This document shows positions 7,208 through 14,484 of a DNA stretch of 22,351 nt, one piece after another; positions within the stretch are counted from its first letter, which is position 1; each line of letters starts with the position of its first letter. Source of the stretch: AA29 sp041481445. GTDB lineage: Bacteria > Acidobacteriota > Vicinamibacteria > Fen-336. The stretch covers positions 1 through 22,351 of the forward strand of contig JBGPBV010000120.1 in assembly GCA_041481445.1 (NCBI GenBank), in the 5' to 3' direction. Both the position numbers and the translations under genes were made by a program. A model generated the notes under the pieces. It was not told the origin of the DNA. It searched no databases and saw nothing but the letters and a program-made list of their open reading frames with translations.

Positions 7208-8434
7208 CTACCTCTCGATCAGGTCGTCGAGCTCGGACGGCGCGGACTTGGCCGCCGCTCGCGGGGCGGGCGCGGCCGCGCCCGGCCGCTGGGCGGGGAA
7301 CCGGCCGGACGGGGTCTTCTCCGTGCTGGGTGTCTCGTCTCCGCCCTGCGTCTCGAGACGGAGCTGCAGGTTCGTGCGGTTGCTCGCGTAGGAGAGCCCG
7401 ACTTCCCGGTCGACGACGCCCGCGATGATCAGCTTCTCCAGCTCGCCGTCGAAGGTCTGCATGCCTTCCAGGGCGCCGTCGGCCATGGCGTCGACGAGGC
7501 TCTTCCCCTCGCGCTCGCCCTCCTGCACGTACTCCTTGGTGCGGGACGTGGAGCGCAGGATCTCGCAGACGGCCATGCGGCCGCCGGTGACCCTGGGCAC
7601 CAGGCGCTGGCTGACCACCCACTTGAAGGCCTGCGAGAAGCGGGTGCGGATCTGCCGCTCCTCGTTCTTGGGGAACACGCCCACGATGCGGTCGATGGTC
7701 TTGCTGGCGTCGATGGTGTGCAACGTCGACAGCACCAGGTGGCCGGTCTCCGAGGCCTCGAGGGCGATCGAGATCGTCTCCACGTCGCGCATCTCGCCCA
7801 CCAGGATGACCTTCGGGGCCTGGCGCAGGGCGGCGCGCAGGGCGAGGGCGAAGGTCTGGGTGTCCGCGCCCACCTCGCGCTGGTTGATGGTGGACTTCAC
7901 GTGCGGGTGGAGGTACTCGATCGGGTCCTCGATGGTGATGATGTGGATGGCCTTGTCGCGGTTGATCTTGTTGATGATCGCAGCCAGGGTGGTGGACTTG
8001 CCGGAGCCGGTGGGCCCGGTCACGAGCACGATGCCGTTGCGCTCGTCCCCGACCTCGTTGAGCTGGGGAGGGATGCCGAGCTCCTCCACGGTGGGGATCT
8101 TGTTCGGGATCACGCGCAGCACGACGGAGTAGCTGCCGCGCTGCGCGAACACGTTCACGCGGAAGCGCGTCCGCTTGGCCAGGCTGTAGGAGAGGTCCAC
8201 CGATCCCGTGCGCACCAGCTTGTCGGCCAGGTCGCGCTTCCCGGCCAGCAGCCGCATCACGATCAGCTCGGTCTGGTAGGGGAGCAGGCGCTCGATGCCG
8301 GCGTAGGCCACCGGCCTGAGCTGGCCGTCCAGCTCCACCTGCGGAGGCCGCCCCACCGACAGGTTCAGGTCGGAGATTCCAGGGGACAGGTCCAACATCG
8401 TCTCGAGCAGAGGATCGAGATCGAAATACGCCAT
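7208..8434 (-). CDS. pilT: Type IV pilus retraction ATPase, PilT/PilU family
   Basis: 408 aa. A hexameric cytoplasmic ATPase of the PilT/PilU type, which drives depolymerisation and retraction of type IV pili. Motifs in order: Walker A GPTGSGKS (140-147), Asp box IITIEDPIEY (165-174), Walker B with GEMRD (213-217), and His box TGHLVLSTLHT (230-240). The C-terminal domain has EGMQTFDGEL (323-332), close to the GMQT(M/F)D motif of the family. A Pro/Ala-rich tail (about 361-408) extends beyond typical PilT and ends LDDLIER. GGAGG 7 nt before ATG 8434 decides the start over the upstream ATG at 8461. PilT and PilU cannot be separated here, and no other pilus gene is in the window. It is cotranscribed with the zinc-ribbon protein and divergent from the PPK2 pair. 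Confidence 0.9.
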   Translation of the reverse strand: MAYFDLDPLLETMLDLSPGISDLNLSVGRPPQVELDGQLRPVAYAGIERLLPYQTELIVMRLLAGKRDLADKLVRTGSVDLSYSLAKRTRFRVNVFAQRGSYSVVLRVIPNKIPTVEELGIPPQLNEVGDERNGIVLVTGPTGSGKSTTLAAIINKINRDKAIHIITIEDPIEYLHPHVKSTINQREVGADTQTFALALRAALRQAPKVILVGEMRDVETISIALEASETGHLVLSTLHTIDASKTIDRIVGVFPKNEERQIRTRFSQAFKWVVSQRLVPRVTGGRMAVCEILRSTSRTKEYVQEGEREGKSLVDAMADGALEGMQTFDGELEKLIIAGVVDREVGLSYASNRTNLQLRLETQGGDETPSTEKTPSGRFPAQRPGAAAPAPRAAAKSAPSELDDLIER

Positions 8435-8456
8435 CAGGGCGCCTCCGGAAACGGGG

Positions 8457-8462
8457 ATCATA
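8457..8462 (-). promoter_or_regulatory. Possible -10 box TATGAT for pilT
   Basis: TATGAT lies 23 nt upstream of the pilT ATG, in the 66 nt divergent gap and in an AT-richer patch. The leader would be about 15 nt and would hold the GGAGG at 8442-8446. No good -35 is visible. Confidence 0.3.
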
Positions 8463-8500
8463 CCACTTCTGGTTTATCCTTCCCGGCTCCGGAGGACCTG

Positions 8501-9382
8501 GTGCTGGACACGGTCGACCTCGACCTCGCCCTCTCGCGCGAGGAGTACGAGAAGGCGTTCCCCGAGCTGCAGGAGCGGCTCCGCCGGCTGCAGTACGCGC
8601 TCCTGGAGGCGGAGGTGCCGACGGTGGTCGTGTTCGAGGGCTGGGACGCGGCCGGGAAAGGCACCATCATCCAGCGCCTCACGCGCCGGCTGGACCCCCG
8701 TGCCTTCCGCGCCTGGCCGGGATCCCCGCCCTCCGAGCTGGAGCAGCGCTACCACTTCCTCTGGCGCTACCAGACGCGCCTGCCCGACGACGGGCACATG
8801 GTCCTCTTCGACCATGCCTGGTACGGCCGGGTCCTCGTGGACCGCGTCGAGGGATGGGTGAAGCGGCGCGAGTGGGAGAAGGCCTACGCGCAGATCAACG
8901 AGCTCGAGCGCTGGCTCACCGACGACGGCCAGGTGCTGGTCAAGTTCTGGTTCCACATCTCGCGCAAGGAGCAGCGCCGCCGGCTGCGCAAGATGGAGGA
9001 GGACCCCGCGGAACGGTGGAAGGTCGAGAAGGAGGACTGGCGACGGAACCGCCGCTACGACCAGTGGCTGGTCTCGGTCGAGGAGATGCTGGGCCGAACG
9101 GACACCCCGGCCGCGCCCTGGACGGTGGTGGAGGCCACCGACGCCCGCTGGACCCGGGTGAAGGTGTTCCGCACCCTCGTCGAGCGCATGCAGGCCGCCC
9201 TCGATCGCCGGCAGGAGTCCCCCACCGCGGTGAGCCGCACCCACCTGGCCGAGGAGGCGACGCGCGGAGCGCGCGCTCGCCGCGCGGAGGAGGACCTGGC
9301 CCGGGCGCGCACGGTGGCCCACGACGCCGGCCTGCCCCTCGAGGATCCCGCGTTCTTCGTGCCCGGCGGCGACTCGCGGTGA
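8501..9382 (+). CDS. Polyphosphate kinase 2 family protein, first of a tandem pair
   Basis: 293 aa from GTG 8501, with GGAGG 5 nt upstream. PPK2 enzymes move phosphate between polyphosphate and nucleotides. Walker A is GWDAAGKGT (47-55). The Walker B strand reads VLFDHAWYGR (101-110), where most PPK2 proteins have FDRSWY, so the Arg and Ser after the key Asp are replaced. The helical lid (about 145-172, rich in Arg/Lys) and the APWTVVEA strand (205-212) are present. A charged C-terminal extension (about 240-293) has no counterpart in the second copy. The stop overlaps the GTG of the next PPK2 gene by 4 nt. The layout resembles the two halves of two-domain polyphosphate:AMP phosphotransferases split into separate proteins. 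Whether this copy is active, and on which nucleotide, cannot be told from sequence. Confidence 0.85.
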   Translation: MLDTVDLDLALSREEYEKAFPELQERLRRLQYALLEAEVPTVVVFEGWDAAGKGTIIQRLTRRLDPRAFRAWPGSPPSELEQRYHFLWRYQTRLPDDGHMVLFDHAWYGRVLVDRVEGWVKRREWEKAYAQINELERWLTDDGQVLVKFWFHISRKEQRRRLRKMEEDPAERWKVEKEDWRRNRRYDQWLVSVEEMLGRTDTPAAPWTVVEATDARWTRVKVFRTLVERMQAALDRRQESPTAVSRTHLAEEATRGARARRAEEDLARARTVAHDAGLPLEDPAFFVPGGDSR

Positions 9383-10092
9383 GCGTCCTCGGCTCCTTCG
9401 ACCTCCGGCGCGCCCTCCCTCCGCGCGAGTACGAGAAGGCCATGGCGGCCGAGCAGCTCCGCCTGCGCGCGGTGCACTTCCGCATGTACGAGCGGCGGGT
9501 GCCGGTGATGGCGGTGTTCGAGGGGTGGGACGCCGCGGGCAAGGGCGGCGCGATCAAGCGCGTGACGGAGACGCTCGAGCCCCGCGGCTACAGCGTCTCC
9601 TCGTTCGCGGCCCCTCGCGGCGAGGAGAAGACGCATCATTACCTCTGGCGCTTCTGGCGCAGCCTGCCCCGGGCCGGACACCTGGGGATCTTCGACCGCT
9701 CCTACTACGGGCGCGTCCTCGTCGAGCGCGTGGAGGGCTTCTGCGCGGAGGACGAGTGGCGGCGGGCCTATCGCGAGATCAACGAGTTCGAGGCCCAGCA
9801 GGCCTCCTTCGGGATGGTGATCCTGAAGTTCTGGCTGCACATCTCGAAGGAGGAGCAGCTCCGCCGGTTCCAGACCCGCGAGCGGGATCCCTTCCGGTCC
9901 CACAAGCTCACCGCCGAGGACTGGCGCAACCGCGCGCGCTGGGCGGAGTACGAGCAGGCGGCCGAGGACATGATCACGCAGACCTCGACCGGCGTGGCCC
10001 CCTGGACGGTGGTGGAAGCGGACGACAAGCTCCACGCGCGGGTCAAGGTCGTGCGGACGCTGGCCGACGCGATCGCCGAGGCGGTGGACTAG
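9379..10092 (+). CDS. Polyphosphate kinase 2 family protein, second of a tandem pair
   Basis: 237 aa from GTG 9379, which overlaps the previous stop (GTGA). Walker A is GWDAAGKGG (49-57) and Walker B is IFDRSYYGR (104-112), which keeps the Asp-Arg-Ser that the first copy lacks. Later motifs include LKFWLHISKEEQ (149-160), LTAEDWRNR (177-185) and APWTVVEADDK (207-217). These match what I recall of the C-terminal catalytic half of two-domain PPK2 (polyphosphate:AMP phosphotransferase, class II). It probably functions with the upstream copy, perhaps as a heteromer, to phosphorylate AMP or ADP from polyphosphate; this is inference. The gene ends 10 nt from the convergent lytic transglycosylase gene. 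Confidence 0.88.
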   Translation: MSVLGSFDLRRALPPREYEKAMAAEQLRLRAVHFRMYERRVPVMAVFEGWDAAGKGGAIKRVTETLEPRGYSVSSFAAPRGEEKTHHYLWRFWRSLPRAGHLGIFDRSYYGRVLVERVEGFCAEDEWRRAYREINEFEAQQASFGMVILKFWLHISKEEQLRRFQTRERDPFRSHKLTAEDWRNRARWAEYEQAAEDMITQTSTGVAPWTVVEADDKLHARVKVVRTLADAIAEAVD

Positions 10093-10106
10093 TGTCTCGT
10101 CACTAG
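10089..10106. repeat. Inverted repeat spanning both stop codons of convergent genes
   Basis: CTAGTG and CACTAG form a perfect 6 bp inverted repeat around a 6 nt loop. The left arm contains the PPK2 stop (TAG, 10090-10092) and the right arm contains the lytic transglycosylase stop on the other strand. No T-run follows, so any terminator role would be weak or Rho-assisted. Confidence 0.5.
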
Positions 10107-10939
10107 CCGCGGCGGGACGCGCGCCGCACGATCGGCGCGCGCACGCGGGTGCTCCTGGCCGTCGAAAGCGGGGTGGCGATCGCCGGCCCCGCGCGGCGCC
10201 GGCTCAGCGCGGCCCGGCGCGTCTTCGACACCACGGGCAGCGAGAACTCGGCGTCCGTGTTGTCGACGAGCTTCTGGATCTTGCGGACGTAGCCCTGCGT
10301 CTCCCGGAACGGAGGCAGGCCGCGGTGCCGGGCCACCACCGTCGGCCCCGCGTTGTAGGCGGCCAGGGCCCGGGCCGTGTTGCCCTTGAAGCGCTCGAGC
10401 AGCGAGCTCAGGTACTTCGTCCCGCCCAGGATGTTCTCGCGGGGGTCGAACGGGTTCTCGATGCCGACGTGGCGGGCGGTCTGCGGCATGAGCTGCATCA
10501 GGCCCTGCGCGCCCACCCGCGACACCGCGAGCGGGTCGAACCGCGACTCCGTCTGGATGACGGCGCGGATCAGCGCGGGGGACATGCCGTGTGTGACCGC
10601 CGCCTCCTGGATGAACGGCTCGAGGGCCTCGCGGTCCCAGGCCTGCAGATGGAAATCGGTGGCGACGTCGACCGACGCCGAAGGCTCGCTACCCAGACCT
10701 GGGATGGTGAGCGATCCGTCGCGCATGCGGGACGCGACCTCGTGACCGCCGACGGCGAACGCGAGCGCGGCCAGCAGGCCTGCGCCGGCCAGCCGCATGC
10801 GGCGGTCATGCCGTCGCCGCTCCTCGTGGAAGCGGCGGCCCCCCAAGTCCAGCGTGGCCCGTCGCTCGCCGTGGCGGCGGTCGGCCTGACGGCGCTCCTC
10901 GTCGAGGGTCTCTTCGAGCGGCTCCTTCGCGTGCTGCAT
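10103..10939 (-). CDS. Membrane-anchored lytic transglycosylase (SLT/GH23 domain)
   Basis: 278 aa. Lytic transglycosylases cut the glycan strand of peptidoglycan to form 1,6-anhydroMurNAc ends. The SLT fold is clear: catalytic E131 in QTESRFDP, GLMQLMP (146-152) and AYNAGP (194-199). One hydrophobic segment (about 48-64) anchors the enzyme with its domain in the periplasm. Before it lies a charged cytoplasmic tail (10-47) rich in Arg and Glu with ERR/DRR repeats. The C-terminal 40 residues are basic and probably disordered. GGAGG 8 nt before ATG 10939 decides this start over a more upstream one in the same frame. It is a single gene, convergent with the PPK2 pair. A link to pilus or envelope assembly is possible, but nothing here shows it. 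Confidence 0.9.
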   Translation of the reverse strand: MQHAKEPLEETLDEERRQADRRHGERRATLDLGGRRFHEERRRHDRRMRLAGAGLLAALAFAVGGHEVASRMRDGSLTIPGLGSEPSASVDVATDFHLQAWDREALEPFIQEAAVTHGMSPALIRAVIQTESRFDPLAVSRVGAQGLMQLMPQTARHVGIENPFDPRENILGGTKYLSSLLERFKGNTARALAAYNAGPTVVARHRGLPPFRETQGYVRKIQKLVDNTDAEFSLPVVSKTRRAALSRRRAGPAIATPLSTARSTRVRAPIVRRASRRG

Positions 10940-11057
10940 TCCGTCGTCCTCCCTGGAGAGCACCGCGGCGGGTGGCTCTGGGTTGGACGGAGCACCCGCA
11001 GCGCGCATTACACGGAAGCGCGACGAGCAACTCGTGGTGAATGAGTGCGTTGTACGA

Positions 11058-11087
11058 TTTACAGCGAGTCACTCCGCGCGCTGTCAG
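11058..11087 (-). promoter_or_regulatory. Putative sigma70-type promoter for the lytic transglycosylase gene
   Basis: CTGACA (11082-11087, 5 of 6 to TTGACA), an 18 nt spacer and TGTAAA (11058-11063, 4 of 6 to TATAAT) on the minus strand. The leader would be roughly 110 nt. It lies in the 176 nt gap downstream of btuD. Confidence 0.4.
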
Positions 11088-11094
11088 GGGAGAT

Positions 11095-11107
11095 GCACGA
11101 TCCGTGC
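11095..11107 (-). terminator. Small hairpin just past the btuD stop, weak terminator candidate
   Basis: GCACG and CGTGC pair around a 3 nt loop, 8 nt beyond the end of the B12 operon. There is no T-tract, so this is at most a weak or Rho-assisted stop. Confidence 0.2.
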
Positions 11108-11115
11108 GCGCGGGC

Positions 11116-11928
11116 TCAGGGGCGCTCTGGCCGCTCGTCGAACAGGTAGACGGGCTGGGGCCGGCCCGCCACTGCCTCCGCTCGGATCATGACCTCGAAT
11201 GCCGCCGCGGCCGCCGCGCCGCCGAGGACCTCCGCCGGCCCTCCGTCCGCGACGATCCTCCCTTCGGAAAGGAGTAGCAGCCGCTCCGCCCAGGCGGCGG
11301 CGCGCGGGAGGTCGTGGATCACGGCCAGCACGGCCACGCCTTCGCGGCGCACGACGTCGAGCACCCGGAACAGCCGGAGCTGGTGGCCGATGTCGAGGTG
11401 GGCGGCGGGCTCGTCGAGGAGCAGCACCAGGGGCTCCTGGGCCAGGCCGCGCGCGAGCGCGGCCAGCTGGCGCTCGCCGGCGGAGAGCGTGGCCAGCGGG
11501 CGGGCGGCGAGGGCCTCGACCCCCGTGCGCGCGAGCGCGCGCGCCACCGCGGCATCGTCACGGGCGGTGAACGGCCGCAGAGGACCCCGATGGGGGAACC
11601 GCCCCAGGCGCGCCCGCTCCTCGACGGAGAGGGTGGCGGCGGGAGCATCGTCGGTCGTGACCAGGGCGATCGCGCGCGCGACCGCGTCGCGCCCGCAGTC
11701 ACGCAGCCGGCGTCCGCCCAGGCGCACCTCGCCGGCCGCGGGGGGAAGGAGGCCGGCCAGCGCGCGCACGAGCGTGGATTTGCCGGCCGCGTTCGGGCCC
11801 ACCAGCGCGACCGCCTCCCCGGCGTGGAGGGCGAGCGAGACGTCCTGCACCACGAGCCGTCCTCCGCGGCGGACGGAGAGCCCCTTCGCCTCGACCACGA
11901 CCGGCGGGGCCGTGCTCGCCGCGCTCAT
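11116..11928 (-). CDS. btuD: Cobalamin ABC transporter ATP-binding protein (BtuD-like)
   Basis: 270 aa. The ATPase subunit that powers a BtuCD-type importer. Walker A GPNAAGKST (44-52), signature LSAGERQ (148-154), Walker B LVLLLDEP (167-174) with D-loop AHLD, and H-loop H205 in VIHDLP are all intact. The family (FepC/BtuD-like) also serves iron-siderophores, so the cobalamin assignment rests on the operon and its B12 riboswitch. ATG 11928 overlaps the permease stop (ATGA). It is the last gene of the six-gene operon. The C-terminus (about 230-270) has an Ala-rich stretch before the usual YLFDE-type end. Confidence 0.9.
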   Translation of the reverse strand: MSAASTAPPVVVEAKGLSVRRGGRLVVQDVSLALHAGEAVALVGPNAAGKSTLVRALAGLLPPAAGEVRLGGRRLRDCGRDAVARAIALVTTDDAPAATLSVEERARLGRFPHRGPLRPFTARDDAAVARALARTGVEALAARPLATLSAGERQLAALARGLAQEPLVLLLDEPAAHLDIGHQLRLFRVLDVVRREGVAVLAVIHDLPRAAAWAERLLLLSEGRIVADGGPAEVLGGAAAAAAFEVMIRAEAVAGRPQPVYLFDERPERP

Positions 11929-12950
11929 CGCCGTCCCTCGCCGCTGCGCAGGGCGAGGAGGAAGTAGGGCGCGCCGACGAAGGCGGTGACCGAGCCGAGC
12001 GGGAGGTCGACGCGGTCGCTGAGCACGCGCGTGCCGAGGTCTGCCAGCACCACGAGGAGGGCACCGGCCAGGAAGGCCGCCGGCAGGAGGTGGCGGCCGA
12101 GGGAGCCGACCACGGGGCGCAGCGCGTGGGGCGCCACCAGGCCCACGAACGGCACGGAGCCGGCGGCGGCGGTGGCCGCCCCCGCGATCAGGGCCGCGAC
12201 CATCAGCAGCAGGAGGCGCGCGGCATGCACGGGCAGGCCGAGCGCGGCCGCCTCCTCGTCGCCGAGCGAGAGCACGTCGAGCACGCGGCTGGCCGCGAGC
12301 AGCAGCGCGCACCCCGCCGCCACCACGATCCCGGCGATCCGGAGGTGCACCCATCCGCGTCCGTCGAGGCCACCGGCCAGCCAGAAGAGCACCGTCTTCA
12401 CCCGGAACTCCTCCGTGGCCACGAGCAGCATCGACGTCCCGGCCGCGGCCAGCGCCGACACCGAGATCCCGGTGAGGAGGAGGCCGTGCAGCGTGCCCCC
12501 GCCGAGCGCCTGGCTCAGCGCGTAGAGCGCGAGCACGGCCGCCATCGCCCCCACGAACGCGGCGAGGGGAAGGGCGAGGAACGTCGAGCCCGCCCAGCCC
12601 AGGCGTACGGCCGCCACCGCGCCCAGCGCCGCCCCCGACCCCACGCCGAGCAGGCCGGAATCGGCGAGCGGATTGCGGAACACCGACTGCAGGGTGGCCC
12701 CGACCACGGCCAGGCCGCCCCCCACCATCGCCGCCAGCAGCACGCGCGGCAGGCGGGCGACCCACAGGATGGTCTCGCCCGCAGGCGTGAGCGGCTCCGC
12801 GACCGGCAGTCTCGTGAGCGACGCGATGACGGCGATCGGGGACAGGGGCACGCTGCCCGCGCTGGCGGCGGCGAGCAGGGCGACGGGCAGGGCCAGGCCG
12901 AGCCCCACGACCACCCATCGCCCCCGGGATGCGGGCACGGGGGGCGTCAC
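11925..12950 (-). CDS. btuC: Cobalamin ABC transporter permease (BtuC-like, FecCD family)
   Basis: 341 aa from a GTG that overlaps the stop of the binding-protein gene (GTGA). It is very hydrophobic, with about 9-10 membrane segments expected, as in FecCD permeases. Recognisable family motifs are the first-helix LPRVLLAAMVGGGLAVVGA region, the QSVFRNPLADSGLLGVGSGAALGA segment, the GxxVAPH cytoplasmic coupling region (GLVAPHALRP), and the DLPLGSVTAFVGAPYFLLAL end. It forms the inner-membrane channel with BtuD and receives cobalamin from the periplasmic binding protein. The specificity call is contextual, since siderophore and heme permeases look alike. Confidence 0.9.
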   Translation of the reverse strand: MTPPVPASRGRWVVVGLGLALPVALLAAASAGSVPLSPIAVIASLTRLPVAEPLTPAGETILWVARLPRVLLAAMVGGGLAVVGATLQSVFRNPLADSGLLGVGSGAALGAVAAVRLGWAGSTFLALPLAAFVGAMAAVLALYALSQALGGGTLHGLLLTGISVSALAAAGTSMLLVATEEFRVKTVLFWLAGGLDGRGWVHLRIAGIVVAAGCALLLAASRVLDVLSLGDEEAAALGLPVHAARLLLLMVAALIAGAATAAAGSVPFVGLVAPHALRPVVGSLGRHLLPAAFLAGALLVVLADLGTRVLSDRVDLPLGSVTAFVGAPYFLLALRSGEGRR

Positions 12951-13804
12951 GGCTTCTCGGTGGGCACGCGATCGGGATGGAGGGCCCGAGCGAGGTACCA
13001 GCTCGCGTCGGCGGCGTACTGGCTCAGCGTCACCAAGAGCTCGGTCGGCATCTGCACGATGTGCCCCTCGCGCACGGCGCGCAGCCGAGAGAGGAGCGGA
13101 TGCTGGACGAGCCCCTCGCGCACGCCCGGCCACTCGCCGAGGAGGATGACGTCGGGGTCGGCCACGAAGACCTTCTCCGCGGCCACGGCCGAGATGCCGG
13201 AGACCCCCAGCTCGGCGCCGGCGTTGCCCGCCCCCGCGGATTCGATGAGCGCGCCGATCGCGGTGTCCGCTCCCGCCGTCATCCCGCTCGCCCAGTACAG
13301 GACGCGGGGCCGGCTCACGCCGCGCAGCCGCCGCGCGAGGTCCGCGAGCACGGCGTCGTAGCGTGCGACCACCGCCTCCGCGCGGGCCCGCTCGCCCACG
13401 GCGTCGCCGAGGTCGAGGATGGCCCGGCGATACCCGGCCAGGCTGCGCAGGCCCTCCATCTTGTGGTACCGGAGGCCGGACCGCTCGAGGAGGTTCAGGA
13501 AGTCGGGGTCCGTGTACTCGGACACGATGACGAGGTCGGGGCGGATGGCGACCAGCCTCTCGAGGTCCGCCTTCGGGAAGCGCGTCACCGCCGGGGGCAC
13601 GCGGCCGACGACGTTCGACGTGCCCGCCTGGTCGGCGATGGCGGTCACCGCGGCCAGGCGCTCGGGAGGCAGGATCTCGACCAGCACTTCGTCCGCGGTG
13701 AGGTTCAGCGAGGCCACGCGCGCGGGAGCCGCGATCGTGGGCGGCGCCCCCGCCGCGCCGACGAGCGCGGCCAGGACGAGGCGCGCGACGTGCCCGATCC
13801 TCAC
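12947..13804 (-). CDS. btuF: Periplasmic cobalamin-binding protein (BtuF-like)
   Basis: 285 aa from GTG 13804, which overlaps the stop of the DUF71 gene. A signal peptide covers about residues 1-26 (basic start, Ala/Leu core, ending TIAA). The mature protein fits the TroA/BtuF-type periplasmic binding fold with a long central helix: VASLNLTADEVLVEILPPERLAAVT near the start, IRPDLVIVSEYTD in the middle, and VFVADPDVILLGEW in the second lobe. It should bind the ligand in the periplasm and dock to BtuC. It is one of two binding-protein-like genes in the operon and the only one with an export signal. Cobalamin as ligand is inferred from the riboswitch and neighbours. Confidence 0.85.
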   Translation of the reverse strand: MRIGHVARLVLAALVGAAGAPPTIAAPARVASLNLTADEVLVEILPPERLAAVTAIADQAGTSNVVGRVPPAVTRFPKADLERLVAIRPDLVIVSEYTDPDFLNLLERSGLRYHKMEGLRSLAGYRRAILDLGDAVGERARAEAVVARYDAVLADLARRLRGVSRPRVLYWASGMTAGADTAIGALIESAGAGNAGAELGVSGISAVAAEKVFVADPDVILLGEWPGVREGLVQHPLLSRLRAVREGHIVQMPTELLVTLSQYAADASWYLARALHPDRVPTEKP

Positions 13805-14484
13805 GCCGCCTCCGCGGGCAGGAGGTCGGCAAACACGAACCCGTCACGGGTCACGATCTCCCCCGGCCGTACGGGGATCGCGCGGACGAACATGGGTCCG
13901 TCCCAGGCGAAGCTGTGGAACTCGCCGTTCTCGCCGCAGGGGTCCACCCCGGCGGGAAGCCGCGCGAGGAGATCGCGATCGAAGGCCGCCCCCGCGAAGT
14001 CGGCCGGCAGCACCCGCGGGTCCACGCAGGTGAGCCGCGCCCGCAAGCCGCCCTCGATCATCTCCCCGGCCAGGGCCCGCGTCGGCCGGCCCCAGAGCGG
14101 GAAGTGCAGGCTCATCCCCGTCCCGCTCATCTGCCGTTCACGGTACCGCCGCACGTCCTCGAGATGGAGGTCGCCGAACGCGACGCCGGTGATGCCTCGC
14201 GACCGCGCGTCGTCGATCGCCTGCGCCATCGCCGCCTCGTAGGCCTCGTTCGGGCACGGGGAGGGGATCTTCACGACGACGAGAGGCAGAAGGGCGGCGG
14301 CGGCCTGGGCCTCGAGCAGCGTGCGGCGCACCGCGTGCATGGCGACCCGGTCGTAGGCCTCGCTCACGGTGGTGAGGAGCCCCGCGACTTCCACCGAGGG
14401 ATCCTGGCGCAGGACGTGGAGGGACCAGGCGCTGTCCTTGCCGCTGCTCCAGGCCAGGAGGATGCGCGCCGGGCGGACGGTCAT
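13801..14484 (-). CDS. DUF71/COG2102 ATP pyrophosphatase, B12-associated subgroup
   Basis: 227 aa. The N-terminal PP-loop SSGKDS (13-18) marks an ATP pyrophosphatase that adenylates a carboxylate or carbonyl; the eukaryotic and archaeal relative Dph6 amidates diphthine. The family core ITGVAFGDLHLEDVRRYRE (98-116) is clear. Near the C-terminus it reads CGENGEFHSF (183-192), the ENGEFH form that I recall being used to separate a bacterial B12-linked subgroup from diphthamide enzymes, which have EGGEYE. That subgroup was predicted by comparative genomics to act in B12 salvage, and its position between two cobalamin-binding-type genes fits. The reaction is not established; amidation of a corrinoid carboxylate is one possibility. 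ATG 14484 overlaps the preceding stop by 4 nt. Bacteria lack diphthamide on EF-G, so a Dph6 role is unlikely. Confidence 0.85.
   Translation of the reverse strand: MTVRPARILLAWSSGKDSAWSLHVLRQDPSVEVAGLLTTVSEAYDRVAMHAVRRTLLEAQAAAALLPLVVVKIPSPCPNEAYEAAMAQAIDDARSRGITGVAFGDLHLEDVRRYRERQMSGTGMSLHFPLWGRPTRALAGEMIEGGLRARLTCVDPRVLPADFAGAAFDRDLLARLPAGVDPCGENGEFHSFAWDGPMFVRAIPVRPGEIVTRDGFVFADLLPAEAA

Noticed and set aside
8435..8461. ATG start for PilT at 8461
   Set aside because: There is no ribosome site at a workable distance, while GGAGG lies 7 nt from ATG 8434 and the shorter N-terminus matches the family.
7034..8500. Apparent large fusion upstream of the first PPK2
   Set aside because: The frame is open antisense to pilT only because of GC bias. 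The true PPK2 start is GTG 8501 with GGAGG 5 nt upstream.
11929..12918. N-terminal extension of BtuD in the same open frame
   Set aside because: The extension overlaps the BtuC permease in another frame and is Arg/Gly-rich. ATG 11928 with an ATGA overlap gives a normal-length ATPase.
13801..14484. Diphthamide synthetase (dph6) label
   Set aside because: Bacterial translation factors lack diphthamide and the motif is ENGEFH, not EGGEYE; the neighbourhood is B12 uptake.
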